64,000 bases of DNA from the NCBI RefSeq assembly GCF_031755915.1, contig NC_083387.1, positions 25,360,501-25,424,500 of the forward strand. Reading direction: 5' to 3'. The DNA comes from Ziziphus jujuba. Taxonomy: Eukaryota > Streptophyta > Magnoliopsida > Rosales > Rhamnaceae. A program made the position numbers and the translations under genes. The notes under the pieces were generated by a model that searched no databases, had not been told where the DNA came from, and saw only the letters and a program-made list of their open reading frames with translations. Positions 11,385-25,798 of the stretch are shown in pieces (position 1 is the first letter of the stretch; each line of letters begins with the position of its first letter).

Positions 11385-12874
11385 ATGGCGTTTGATTCGT
11401 CCATCAAGTTCTGCAGTTTGCAATGGCTTCTTATCTTGCTTTGCTTGGGAAATACTTTCTCCCAGTCAATTGTGAAGACCTTGCCAGGCTTCTCTGGACT
11501 CCTCCCCTTCAAACTTGAAACAGGGTGAGAATCTCTAAATTATATATATTCACAATATTTTTTATTATTTAAAATTTTCAGAAGTATTTTAATAAAAATA
11601 TTGTTTATGGTTCAATTTCATGAAATGTATGGGAATTAAATAATAATATGCGCGGTTTTCTATTAGATATGTTAATGTGGAGAGATCCGAGTTCTTCTAC
11701 TATTTCGTTGAATCACAAGGAAATCCTCTTACTGATCCTCTCATACTTCTACATCATGGAGGACCTGGTTGTACAGGTTTAACGGCCTTATTATATCAAA
11801 TAGGTAGATTTTCTCATCACTTTGCATAAAAAAATTGTGTATGAAAAATGGAAAAACAACATCAACCACGCACACAAATAGATATATATAGACATATATA
11901 TATATATATATATATATGAATTTAGTAAAATCGGTTATCAGCTAATCGGTTAAATATAGGTTAAACATTATATAAAGAAATAATTATTTTTTAAATTTCA
12001 AATCCAAAATTTTAAATTGATAATAACTTTTAACATTTATCATATAAACTCTCCTTACTCTTAAAGTCAAGAAACCCCTTACAAGGGATGTAGCCCAGCC
12101 ATTTTTTATTTATTTATTTATTCTTGTTAAATGAACTTCAATGATATTGGAAAATTTTATTAATTGAGAAGCAAAAGTAAAATTAGTTAAAATAAGACAT
12201 AATGAGTCATACCTCTTAATATTATAGCTACAATACTGCGTTAACTTTTAAAATTATAAATATAAAAAAGAACTAAAAAATATATATATGAATGTAAAAT
12301 AGGTTACATTTAAATACAATAAATATAACATAACATTTTGATATTAAAGAACAACAATAAAAATTTGCAATGTTAAAAAAAACATAGAGTATACTTATGA
12401 CCGTAATCAAGTCTCTAACTAATTCATTTAAATTAACCAAATATATCATCACAATCATTTCTTAATCTGCGATTTCACTAATAAAAGGAGCAAATCCTAA
12501 CTCATAATCACAATTTCAATATGAAACTAATTTTAATAAAAAAAAGATAAAATTTTATAGTTTTAACTTCTAACTACCAACATTTTTTTCCCCTTGAAAA
12601 GGCCAAAACAATTTTTTTATCAAACAAAAAATAAAAACCACTTAAAAGTCCAAAATTGTCTGTCTTTAGGTATTTATCCTTTTTTTTTTCCCTTTGTTTT
12701 TATCCAATTTTTCTTGCCTCTTTCTCTTTTCTGATTTATTTATTTTCATCCTATTGTTTATTTTTTTCTATATAAATACATGTACCCAAAAAAAAAAAAA
12801 AAAAAAGAAAACGATTGGGTTGGCTTGAGCGCATCCTAGCCCCTTTGTACTTATGTCGCTGTACTAGATCTCCT

Positions 12875-12911
<37 letters not shown>

Positions 12912-13318
12912 CAATCATTGTTCACTACAAGGGCTGACATTTAAAAATCAGTTAAGGACAATTAATAAAATTTTATTTAGATAAAATAAACTTTAGGTTT
13001 AGAGAACCACTAATTAGCTTTTAAATTTTAGTTTTTAAAATGATTCAAAAGTAATGATTTGGATCTAGTTGTGTATGTATATATATTGCTTCGTACAAAA
13101 AATTTGATAAAAAACGAATTTGATTATTTGACATTTGATAAAAAACAAATTTGATTATTTGGCATTCTAAAACCAAAAAAAATAAAAAAAATTGCACTTT
13201 CTGCCTAGATTAAAACAAACTAATCATTATGTAAACGTCGACCCTTTAAAAGAAAAAAAAAAAAAATTGAAAAACACCATTTCATGACATTGTCATTTTT
13301 GTACTCTTTTCATCAAAC

Positions 13319-13351
<33 letters not shown>

Positions 13352-16300
13352 TTTTGTGTTTTGGTACTATTACTATTATTTTGTAATTTTTATTTTCTTT
13401 CATTAAATTTCAATGTTTAATTAAGAAAAACAGTTTTATGAGAAATATCTTTTGAAAAATAACATCTGTCACCATTAGTAATGGAGTATTGGGATCTATA
13501 GGCTTATAGTAGTTCATGGGATTACAATTAAATGGTCACTTTCTCATATTATGCATTTAATATTAATGCTGTTAATTAATAATTGTTATATTAGTGTTGT
13601 TGATGATTATCACACATGGTGGCAAATAATATATATATTTTTTTAATTTCTAAAACTAAATTGTCTAATTTCAAGAGTAAATTATTTCTTATCCAAAAAG
13701 AAAATTGAAGTTTGAAACTAGGTTGTCCGGCAATGATCCTAATTCCTAAATTTGAATTCCCATACTTCACGTGTATATATATGTATATATAAATATATTA
13801 AAAACAAAAACTTTAAAGCTTATTTATTTTTTTTGAAAAGTTTAGCTGTTGCATTCTTCTAAGAATTTGTATTTATGATTATGAAGAAGGATTAACACAA
13901 CAAACTTAGGTACTCTTTGGTAATATGATCCATTTTTAATTTTTATTAGGCATTTAACTAACTACAAAGTTAAAAGGAAAAAAAAAAAAGAAATAACATA
14001 AATACAAAATTGAATATAACTTCAAATTATATTATTTTTTAACTTTTTTCAAGCTTGTAATTATTTAAGATATTTAACAAACTATGACTACTGCAATTAA
14101 AAGGTAAGCAAATTATAAAAAAAAAAAAAAGAAAAAAAAAAAAGAAAACAGAAAACCAATAACAATACTAAACAACACCTTAGTTTTAAGATTTCCAAAA
14201 TTCATTATTGACCTTATAAATGCTATTACCAACTGTTTTTTTTTTTAGGTCCACTGGCTTTCGATCCATCAACTTATGAAGCCGCTTTACCGTCTTTAAA
14301 ATTGGTCCCAAACTCATGGACTCAGGTATATATCAAATTTCAATTTAATAACATTTTACTATATATAATTACCTCACAACAAAATAAAAATAAAAAAGAA
14401 GAAAAAATAATTTGAGAGCCAAAAGCAGACACAAGCTATTCTTATTATCTATTTATTAATTAATTTTATTTTTAGATTGCCAGCATCATATTTGTAGATG
14501 CACCTATTGGCACTGGTTTCTCCTACTCAACTCGCGCTGAAGATTATACTGTTTCCTCGGATACAAATACAGCTTCAATGCTTGGCAAGTTCATAAGGAA
14601 GGTTTGTGAAAACCATTTAATTAATTATAACAAATAGTTATATTAAAAGGTAGTAATACATGAAAAATTATTCAGTACGTTGGTCCTTTTAAATTAATTT
14701 CCCTTCTACAAAACTCACATTAGGTTCACCTGGGAGTAGAGATCTAGTTCTTGTAATATATTTGTTTAGTGGAGGATCCGATAGGATAGACTCAATAAGT
14801 CCCTTATAATCAATACATAAAATATATGTGTGTTAGAAAAGTTTCTCATTCGTATATTTTATTTTTTTCTTTCCTTTTTCCGATTTTCTTTATATTGCAG
14901 TGGTTGAAAGGTCATTTAAGATTCAAAGCGAATCCATTCTTTGTTGGCGGTGATTCATATGGCGGATTAGTAGCACCAATCATTACACGGGAAATAGTAG
15001 AAGGTAATATTTATTATAAATATCATTTTATGAATGATCCAAACTAAGGTGATCGAAAATAGTCAAAAAGACCAATCAAGGACTACTATATAATCACCAA
15101 AAAAAAAAAAAAAAAAAAAAAAGAGGATAAAAGAAAAGAAAAAAAGAGGCCTTAATTCAGTGATAACTATGTTCATATTTGGTGTGTATAATATATATAT
15201 ATATATATATTAAAAGTATGTGTCAAATAGCCAGTGATGTGTCAAATACCAGTGACTAAAAGTTTTACAATATTAAATTATATTTATTAGAATAAAATTT
15301 AGAAGTTATAACTTCAAGTGTAGTGCTCCACACGAAATTCAGACCTTGGCTGATCAGGAAAAAGGAATCATCTTTTTTAATTAACTGGACTAACCGTGTA
15401 GGTATTTTGGCAAAGTTCTTTACCCTTTAGTTTGGACAAAGTTCATCATTTTTGGATCTCTAAATTTTATTTATTTATATATTTTTATTTTTAGTTTTTG
15501 CATTTGACAGCTTCTAAGTTTCAAAAAGTCATATATTGTTGACAAAATCGTTAAATACTAACAAAAACCTAACTATTCATCCATTTTCAATCCTAAATCC
15601 ATCTTTTCATTGTCTTTTTGGTTTCTAATCATTAATTCATCCCAAATAATCCAAAAACTCACCAAAATATTATTGGACAGATAAAAAGAAAAAGAATTAA
15701 AATTTAAGGTCAAAATGGATAAACTGTGTTGAGCATAACTCAAACTTGACAATGCGCACACGAAAATAACACCAGTAGGTTTGGGCAAACTAGAAATCCC
15801 ACAAAAGTCTCAAGCAAATAATATATAACAACAAAATAAGATAAACTCAATAGCAAAAATCAAGCAATAACTATAGATGAAAAAGAAAGAAAACAAGAGA
15901 ACAAGGAAAAACACAATATCTAATGTGGTTTGATCATCAATGCTATGATCTACGTTCGTGGGGCAACCAGGAAAGATCTCTTATATTAATCTAGAAGAAT
16001 TACAAGATTTATCTAAAGAATATGCAAACCCTAGGGGAAGAGATACCCAAGAGCTTTCCCTTCTCTTTAGAATGCAAGCTCTCTAATCCTTAATCTCTCC
16101 TTGACTTGTTAGTTTTATGTTTTATACAAAACCTACAAACTAAACAAGGACAAAGTGGTAATTTCATGAAATTGGGCATCGGGAGATGTCAGAGCCACAA
16201 CGCTAAAGTTCTTACCAAAAAACACTAACCAGCACTGTTGCGACACTAAGGTCATGTCTAGTTTATGGAATAAACATAGGAATAGAATACCTATTTCATA

Positions 16301-19300
16301 GATTTCTTTTTTCCCATATTTGGTAAGTTTTTGAATTTCGCAATAGCTATTCCATAGAAATAGATATGCCTCCATTTAAAGGAATAACTATTCTTTTTTA
16401 AAATCTTAGAATTTCTATTCCTATGTTTTAATTTGGGTAAACTTTGAAATATCTTTATCATATTTAAATTTTATTACATACTAAAAATATATAAATAGAT
16501 ATAAAATTTAATTTTTAATTAATTTTTACTAAATTTGAATGTCTTTGGAAAAAGAAAATATTTATTAAAGCTCAACCTTGATTTAAGTCAACATTTTTAC
16601 CAAACATATAAATAGGAATTATCAATCCTTTTCTTATTTTCTATTCCCATGAATGAGTATTCCTATTTTTAAAGGAATAATTATTCTGTATACTAAACGT
16701 AACCTAAAGCTTTTGTCCGCGAGCCATTAATGCCCTGCATTGTGCAACAATGCCCTAACTGCTGTCCAACACCTTGCTTAAGCTCTTTCAGCTTCCTTCT
16801 TCTCCTCCATTTGCACCATAGCTTTACACAAGCTATAATAAAGCTTTATTGACTGTATTTAGAGTCACACAACTTTAACAATCTTCACCTTGACTTTAAA
16901 TTTATTCCTATTATTTATTTATTTATTTTTTTATCTCCTTGGCTACAACCTTCCTCATTAGTTATCAAGCACATTGCTAAGGCTAACACCCAGCCTAAGC
17001 ACACTAATTGCAAGACAAACTCCAATATATTCTTCTATCACAAGGTCAACCTCCAAATTCTAACATACACACACGGAACCCTTACTCTCTTCTATTGCGA
17101 AACATCCATCAAACAACAAGGAACCTTGTTAAGACCAGCTCCTTCATGCTTGATAATCAAAGAACTCATTTCTCCATCCATCTCATCCTCAAAACTCAAG
17201 GCTTCACTTGAACTTGCAGAATTGAAATCTCCCATTGCTACAAGTGCATAAACAATCACATTAGCATCTTCATAATTCAAAAATATTTTTTTTGCCATCC
17301 TTTGGCTATGGTTAATCCATGCTCAAGCAAATAACCATAAATTTTTCGTGCATTCAAATCATCTTCCTGCTTTCCACTTGCATTCAAGCTCTCCACTGCT
17401 TCCTTTCACTTCCTTAGATGTGAACCGCTTCCAAGATACACAAGGTAATTCACACTCATTGAAAACAATAGTACACCTCTTGGTAATAGGATTCTAGAGT
17501 CTTAAAGCTTCACTTCCATCCAAATACCTTAAGAAAATACAATCCAATGATCTAGATTGTAGGTTTCCTTCCTTAGTATGTACATCTACAGTACATCTAA
17601 AGGTTCTAAAAATTACTTAAATCTGGAGCTTGTCCTGATCATCTTTCCATAAGAGTTCCGAAACCAGTTGCAATAAAAATACTCTTATTGACCAAGTACA
17701 CAACCGTGTTTATAGCTTCTGCCCAAAACTAAATAGCCAACTTAGAGTGTTTCAACATATTTCTCATTCTCTCCACAATGGTTTGATTCATCATATTACC
17801 TAAACAATTCCTCTGAGGAGTTACCATTATTGTCTTGTATTTGACAATCCCATACTCATTGCAATAATCATTAAGCAACTCATTGCAATGTTCAAGACCA
17901 TTCTCGGTGATCAATCTTTTGATCTTTTTTCCAACTTGAGTTTCCACCATAATCTTCCACTCTTTGAACTTCTAGAATACCTTATCTCTTGTCTTCAATA
18001 GATAGTGTTCTTGTTAGTCTCCATAAGTTAGAATATACATATTCTAAAGTCTCTTTGGTTCCATGAATTGCAATGTTGAATTTTACTCATAATTGCTTGT
18101 CAATAGTGCAATGATCACAAAGTAAAAATTCTTAAGCTTATCTCCTCCCAACAAGTCTTGCTTGCTTAGCTCCATTAGTCCTTTCTCAATAATATACACA
18201 AGCCTTCTATGCCAAATGTATTTTTAGTCAAATTCTTAGAAGTAACAACTAGAACTTCACTTGAAATTGCAGCCTCATCAAGCAAATACAAGCCTTTGGC
18301 TTTGATTGCTTTCATCACCATAAATGATCTTTTCAAAACTTTAAGGTGTTTAGCTTTATAAGCATCTCCATTATCTTCTAATTTTCACAATGAAATCAAA
18401 TTCCTCTCAATCTCAGGAATATACGTCACATTGATTAGGACCTTAAGCTACCTTCATGCAACATTGATTTTATAGAACTAATACCGCCAAACTTATATGT
18501 TGTAGCATTACCCATGAGGACTCTTCTATCTTTAGTCTCAATGAAAAATTCAAATAACTCTTGTCAGGGCACATTTGAAAGGAACATCCTAAATTTAAGA
18601 TCTAATCGTGGCTATCATGTTGTTTGCTACTAGATGTACATTGGCACTCTTATAACTCTCAATGGAAACAATACATCCTCATTATCCAATTCCTTTCCTT
18701 TATTCTTTCTAAGCTTTTCAGGGCACTCCTTCCTACTATGACCCCTTTTTTGACAATAGATTTGTTTCGATCATGGCCACCATCCTCATCGAATCTCTAA
18801 TTAGATCTACCTTTAACTGTTAGATCTTTACCTTTACTAGTTTTGGCTCTCATTCTTCACTTAGCATCCTTTGCATTAATATTATCTAACACTTCCTTTA
18901 ATTGTAAGGTTTGTCTACCATACTTCAAAGTATCTACAAAGTACTTATTACCATTTAGAAGGGAATTTTAACAAGATCATTACGTGATCTTCATCCAATA
19001 TGGTAAACTTAACATGTTCTAAATCTTGAATCAAATTTCTGAAGTCATCAAGATTTTCCCTTACAGGCTTTCCTTCAATCATCTTGAACCCAAAAAAGCA
19101 TTTCTTTAAATAGATGCGATTTGACACAATTTTAGACATATACAATTCTTCTTACTTCTTCAAAACTCCAATTGCTATAGTTTCCTTTACAACTTCCCTC
19201 ATAACTCTATCTTCGAGTCCATGAATCAAGAAACTATATGCCTTTTCTAACAACTCTTTATTTTTTGCATCTTTCCAACTTTTGGAAAATTTTCTTCACC

Positions 19301-22300
19301 TTTCAAAGCTACTGCTTAACCTTCTTTAACTAAGACTACCTTCATCTTTATCTTTCAAATCGCAAAGTCATTCATTCCGGTGAATTTTTCAACTTCAAAC
19401 TTTGAACCCATATTTATTTCCCTAACTTTAGATTTCTACCAAGTTTCAGTACAGAAAACAAATCCATAACTAGAACCCTCAACACCAACAACTATTAAAA
19501 TCTCTAAATATGATGACTAGTGTAGGCGGGTAAAAAAGGCACTGGCAGGCTGCCAGGTGTCCAATCCTACATCATCTGGGAGTGAAATAGTAGATGATTC
19601 AAATGTAATAATAATTATTGTCGTAACTTTGATGCCTTTTCAGAGTAGTTAGTTTCAAGATTCAAAGGAATTTCATAGTTAAGCATGCTTAGGTAGGGTA
19701 GTCCAAGGATAGGTGATCTTTTAGGAAGCTCGGAGCAAAAAATCCCATAAAAAATGTGATGACTGACTGGGGGGTTATATTAATAGAGAGTGATAGGTTC
19801 GTTAGTGGAGGTAGGGTGTTACAAATAGTATAAGAGCCTGTACCTAATTGGAAGTGTGACAACAAGGATATTGGATCCCAAGGGCAAATGGATTGTGACG
19901 AACAGTTTGGAAGGGTGCAAGAGGTACTGGTATGCTATCAAGTGTGGAATAGGGAATCGTTCAAATGTAATGATAGTCACTTTTACGACGTCGAGACCTT
20001 TTTAGAGAAATTGGCTTCAGAGTTTGAAAGAACTTCGAAGTTAAGTGTGCTTGGGCCAATGTGGGTAGGTGGAAGAGGAACTGATAGGCTGTCTAGTATC
20101 TAATCCTACATCGCCTAAGTGTGGAATAGAAGATGGTTAAAATATAATGATAGTTACTTTCGTACTGTTGAGGCCATTTTAGAACTGTTGGATTTAAGAT
20201 TTGAAAGAACCCCAAAGTTAAGTGTGTTTAAGCGAGAGTAATCTAAGGATGGGTGACCTCTTGGGAAACTTTGAGCAAAAAACCTCATACCGAGTCTGGA
20301 AGATAAATTTGGGACAATATTGATAAATAGTGACAGGTCTGTCAGTGATATTGACAAAGAGTTATAGATCTACCAATGGAGGTACGGCAACACATCAAAT
20401 TTTGACAAAGAGTGATATGTTTGCCAGTGGAGGTACGATATTACTCCAAATTTAAAATCTAGGGCTTTGATACCAACTGCTTGAGCACAATCCAAGCTTG
20501 ACAATATATAAAACATATTGTGTGCATGTAGAAATAACATCAGTAGGTCTTGGGCAAACTAGAAATCCCATACAAGTCTTAAGTACATAATATATAACAA
20601 CAAGATAAGACAAAATCAATAGCAACAATCAATTAATAACCAAAGACGAACAAAAAGGAAACAAAAAAACATTGAAGCACACAATATTTAACGTGGTTCA
20701 ATGTTAATGCTACAATCTACATCTATGGGGAAACCAATGAAGATTGCTTATATTAATCTAGAAGAATTACAAACTTTATCTCAAGAATATGCAAATCCTT
20801 AGGAGAAGAGATACCTGAGAGCTTCCTTTTTTTTTTTTTTTTTTTTTTTGCCGTAAGAGTACTAGATCTCTAACCCTTAATATCTCCTCAAACCTCTTAA
20901 TTTTTTTGTCTTATATATTAAAAAAAAAAAACACAAACTAATTAAGGACAAAGTTGTAATTCCAAGAAATTGGACATCAAGAAACGTGATGGTGCCATGG
21001 CACTATGCAATCAATGCCACAGTACTGAAGTTTTTACCAAAAAACACAACCAAAACCGTCAAAGTGTCATGGCATTGAAGCTTATGTGCCCCTACATGGC
21101 ATTGCAATGCCTAAAACCCAGGGCTATAGTGCCCAACCTGCTGTCCAGCACCTTGGTTTTGCTCTTTCAGCTTTCTTGTTCTCCTTTTCTCCTCTATTTG
21201 CCCATAGCTTCACAAATGTTATACTAAAGCTTCACTAACTCTAAATTTATAGTCACACAACCTCAACAAACTAGTTTGTCATAAATATGTAACTTTTTGG
21301 AACTTAAAGGGTATCAAATGCAAAAATAAAAAAATAAACAAATAAATTTAGAGATTACAAAATTAACTTTCTTCATACCAAAGGGTAGTAAAATACATTT
21401 AACCCATAGAAAAATAATAATAAATCAATAAAAACATCATAGCATATAGAAAATTTATTTGGTATTAGAAGATAATATGTATACAAAAGATTAATTAATT
21501 TATTGAAGTATGTAGGTTATGTCAAAAAAAGAAAAAGAAAAAAAAGAGTAAAGTATATGTAATTAGTCGAGGTTTTGCTATATTTATCTTTGAGATCACA
21601 AAGCTCAATAATGGCTATCTTGCAGGAAATAAAGCTGGACTTGAGCCTTTTATCAATTTGAAAGTAGTAATCTACACTCTTTTTAACTTTTTAGCTTTCC
21701 AATATTATGCATTGCATGGTGATTTAGAATAATTTAGCATATATAATACTATAAGTAATAAATAATTATTTGAAATGAACACAGGGATACTATGTGGAAT
21801 CCCCACATACAGACACAAGCCTTGAAGAAAATTCAAAAATTCCTTATGCTTATGGGATGGGGCTTATATCATATAGTCTATATAAGGTAATTAGCTTCCA
21901 TTTGAATTTCTAAGTTTTGTCCACCAAATTGAATTTTATTTCGAGTAAGATTAATATTTGTTGTACAAAAATTTGCTTTAGCGTGGAGATTCTTTAAGAT
22001 CCACGATACAAATTTAAATTGAATTATAAATATGCATGTTTATTGTTAGTCTCTACTAAGAATATTCTGATAGATTTTCCATTAGGACATGCCTCTTAAT
22101 TTTTAAATCTCTTCAATGGTTGAAATTTAAGGATGTATTTAGAGGTTTATATAAGTCTAATGAAATACAAAAAATTTTACATGAGTAAAGTGAACTTTGT
22201 TAGAACTCATATAAATTCTAAATACCTTTTTAAATCTCAGTTTTTGAAAATGTCCAAGAAATAATAAAGAAAATCCTAATAAAAAAATTATCATGATGCC

Positions 22301-22732
22301 CTGATAAGAGATTGATTATGCATGTCTATAATATTAATAAACATAGACTACAATGAGTCCATGTATAAGGGACCGGCCAGTTAAGGCAGTTTTAATATTT
22401 AATTTTGGAAAATGAGTGTTTGCCTATGATTAAATGGCAATTAATATGTTAGAAATATATATAAAACTTCGCTACAATAGTGCGGCTAGGTGCTAAATTA
22501 CATAAATTCGGGTTAAAGTGCATGTAACACCCTATCAGTTATATATAATTTACTGCCAATCCGCACCATGATGCATGTTAATGCATATGATAGCAGGTCT
22601 CTCTCTATATATATTTGTTGATATTGAAGATGGGAATTCTAACTATTTGAACATTTATTGGAGAAACTAACAGTTTTATGACTTCTTTATGATGCACCAG
22701 CTTGTACATTCATATAATAAAATGGTAACCTG

Positions 22733-22764
<32 letters not shown>

Positions 22765-23189
22765 TAGCGTTTTAAAACGCGAAAGCCCAACATGAGGCGT
22801 TTTATCTATCATAGTTTGAATATGGACTTTGATTTGGTATGGGTGGATCAGCAAATAATGACCGGAAAATGAATGATTCCGACGAAGAAAATGACTGCAG
22901 GCAACAAGTGAGTAAGGTGGGATGTCGGATTGGTTTTTCATGAGTGAGAGGGGGAAGGTGGTAACTTGAGGAGAGGGAATCTAATTTCAAAATAAAAGAA
23001 CCTTTAAAATAATAATAATAATTCTAATTTAATGTAAAAATATATAAGTATATATAAATTATATAGAAACCGCATGCACATATATATATATATATATACA
23101 TATCTGCATAAGCATAGAGCAAACAAGAAATAATTTTGCTTCCAAATAGTAATATAGTTAATAATAAAAAGTAGATATAATTACTTAAC

Positions 23190-23227
<38 letters not shown>

Positions 23228-25765
23228 ACTTGATATAAGTATGCGTATATATATATATATATATAGAATTTTAATATGGTTGGTTACGTAGTCCATCTTA
23301 TGATATTAGATATTGATAATATAAAATTAAATAGGGGTTAAAAAAGAAATAAATAAATTTTTTATTTTTTTAAATATAATTTCATTTAAACACGATATCT
23401 ATGAAAATTTAATCAGCTTCCATTAAGTATTCACTCTCCCTTATTAGATTTTTAACATTAAAAAAACACAAATAAAAAAAAATATTTTAAATTTATATTG
23501 TCATATATATGATTTGCAGATTCTACCAATAAGTAAGCAATAATAAAATTGAGTTAGATAGCCCATTAAATCATTATAGTGTATACATATATATATATTT
23601 GATATATGAAAAATATATACATGTAGCATTAAAAACATAGTAATTCGATATTAAAATAATACAATTCCTCAAATAAGAGAGATTAGATTGGTAAATGACC
23701 AAAACATTTCTAACACTATTTCACTGTGACTTTCTAACCATAGTTCGGATTCAGACATGTCACAAATCCATGAACTTGGATTGGCGAAGCCTACACATTC
23801 ATGTTAAGGTCAAATAAAAAACTTAGACTATATAAAAAGCCAACTCTTGGACCCATCCATGGTCAATATTATCAACTTTGGTCAAATCCTGATCAAAATT
23901 GAAAAATTGAGCATTTTCCCATGCCTATATATACTACCTAATTTAGAGCAATATGTCACATTGAAATTTTTCGTTGATGTCGAAAATATAGAGAAAACAA
24001 GATTTTCTTTATTCAAGAAAAAGATTGAGTAATCACAATTACAGAGATCTAAGCGCTACTATGCTTTTATATATACCGAGAAGCTTTTGAGAAAGTGGTT
24101 CTAACCAAACTTCTTATCCTTGAGGACTTTAGTTTGTTATTAACTAATAGTTTGTGAAACTAACAAGCTGAGTTGGTAGGAAGGTAAGTTGACGTCACTC
24201 ATATTAATGACATGGCTCTAACACCCTCCCTCAAGTGAAGCCTTCTGAAAACTTAAGCTCTATAGGCTACTACTCAGCATTTAACACGGGAGTTTATCAC
24301 AGAGATAAAAGAATCTAGTAGCTCTAAATGCTTAGTAAAAATGTCTGTTGTCCACTCACTGGTGGCAACATACCAAATCTCCACTTCTTTGCTAAGAACC
24401 TTGTCTTGCCCGCAATGTACATCTATATTAATGTGTTTGGTTCGAGTATAAAAAACTAGGTTATAAGCCACTACGACTATCGCAAGGTTATCATACCAAG
24501 TGATTGGACTTTGTAAGTTTAACCTAAGTTGCCTTGCAAGCTAAGTCAACCAATATATCTTAGCAGCTATGTTGGTTAATGCACAATACTCTGCTAGACC
24601 TTGCCACCACTGACTGTTTCTTGGAAGTCCAGGATACAAGGTTTGGACCCAAGGAGACACAATACCCACTACATGATCACCTGTCATTAGAACTGCTGGC
24701 CTAGGTACTATCAGTGAAACCATGGAAAACTAAAATCCGTTTATCAGGCTTTTTGAGAAACAAACCAAAATCTTTTTGAGGGCTTCCTAGTGAGCAGTCC
24801 GAGGTTTACTTACAAACCGGCATAACTTGTTTACTGAAAAAGTTATTTTTGGCTGAGTAATAGTCAAGTATTGGAGAGCTCCAATCACATTCCTATACTG
24901 CTTAGGGTCATTAAGAATGTCACCATTATTAATTGAAAGTTGTTTTTCCAGAGACCATGGGTGTAGAATAACTTTTAGCATTGTCCATCTTTGTTCTACG
25001 AAGTACATCTGTAGCATATTTACTATGAGACAACTTCATTCCACTAGCTAATCTTGCACTTGTATACCCAAAAAATAGTTCAAGTTAAATTCTTGAGAGA
25101 AAATTCCTCATCTAATTCAACAACTAAATTTGAAGCTGTGATGATTAGGTCATCCACATAAACAAGGACAAACACATGAACTGCTTGAGTTTTCAAAATA
25201 AGTAGAGAACTTTCTGCAATCAAACCAATAAATCCTCTCCTCAACAAAGTTGATCGGAGCTTGTCAAGCGAGGCTCTAGGAGCCTACTTTAACCCATAAA
25301 GAGCCTTGTTCAACTTACAAATAAAACTGGGATATTGTGAACTGGTGCACCCCTCTGGTTGTTGCATTTAAACTGTTTCTAGGAGAGTCCTATTTAGAAA
25401 AGCATTGTTAAAATCTACTTGTCTAATAGGGCAATCACGTGCAAGAGCAAGTACAAGAATTATCCGGATGGTGGTATGCTTAATGAATGGATTGAATGTC
25501 TCAAAGAAATTGAAAGTTTGAATCTCAACACCTTCAATATCATAAAACACTTTAAAACGGCAGTAGCTGGTTAGATAATCAGTTGTTTGGTCTTATAACT
25601 TCAAGTCATACGTGTTACATTATTTACGAGGCCAATTGGTTTTAATCTTTTATTTTAAATATTATATTGATTTTCATTTTTTCGTGCAATATGCTATTCT
25701 TGTGATTTCTAATATATAATCTTTACATATATGATCATATGTCAGACTTAATATAACATAACATA

Positions 25766-25798
<33 letters not shown>

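Larger units (their letters stand above)
19521..20450 (+). mobile_element. Cassandra-type TRIM (non-coding LTR element with 5S rRNA-like sequence), three LTR copies
   Basis: LTR a (19521-19823) runs TGTAGGCGGG...GGTGTTACA and contains the Cassandra landmark CCTACATCATCTGGGAGTG and a 5S-like segment. A mutated PBS (AATAGTATAAGAGCC, 19824-19838) and a 70-bp interior (AAGTGTGACAACAAGGATAT) follow. LTR b begins about 19894 and is cut inside its 5S-like part, joining LTR c at about 20060. LTR c ends near 20394, and its last ~50 bases recur to 20450. The element has no coding capacity, as expected of a TRIM. It inserted in the 5' untranslated part of the antisense copia element, itself in an SCPL intron. 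Confidence 0.85.
15727..21268 (-). mobile_element. Ty1/copia element with both LTRs, antisense in SCPL intron 5
   Basis: The LTRs are 15727-16880 (3' LTR, enlarged by a MITE) and 20478-21268 (5' LTR). On the minus strand they start TGTTAAAGTTGTGTG / TGTTGAGGTTGTGTG and end in CA. The flanking 5-bp repeats AACTG (15722-15726) and AACTA (21269-21273) differ by one base, supporting a single insertion. Next to the 5' LTR the minus strand reads TTGGTATCAAAGCC (20464-20477), a primer-binding site for initiator tRNA-Met. Next to the 3' LTR it reads AAGTCAAGGTGAAGAT, the usual copia polypurine region. The interior carries gag and integrase remnants; most RT and RNase H is deleted. A Cassandra TRIM sits between the PBS and gag. 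Confidence 0.85.

Noticed and set aside
14826..15047. A separate 73-codon ORF
   Set aside because: It is SCPL exon 5 plus intron sequence on both sides.
20198..20275. A 5S rRNA gene
   Set aside because: Only the 3' two thirds is present, it is diverged, and the surrounding landmarks are those of a Cassandra LTR.
23024..23296. A 90-codon Ile/Tyr-rich minus-strand frame
   Set aside because: It translates (AT)n repeats in SCPL intron 7.
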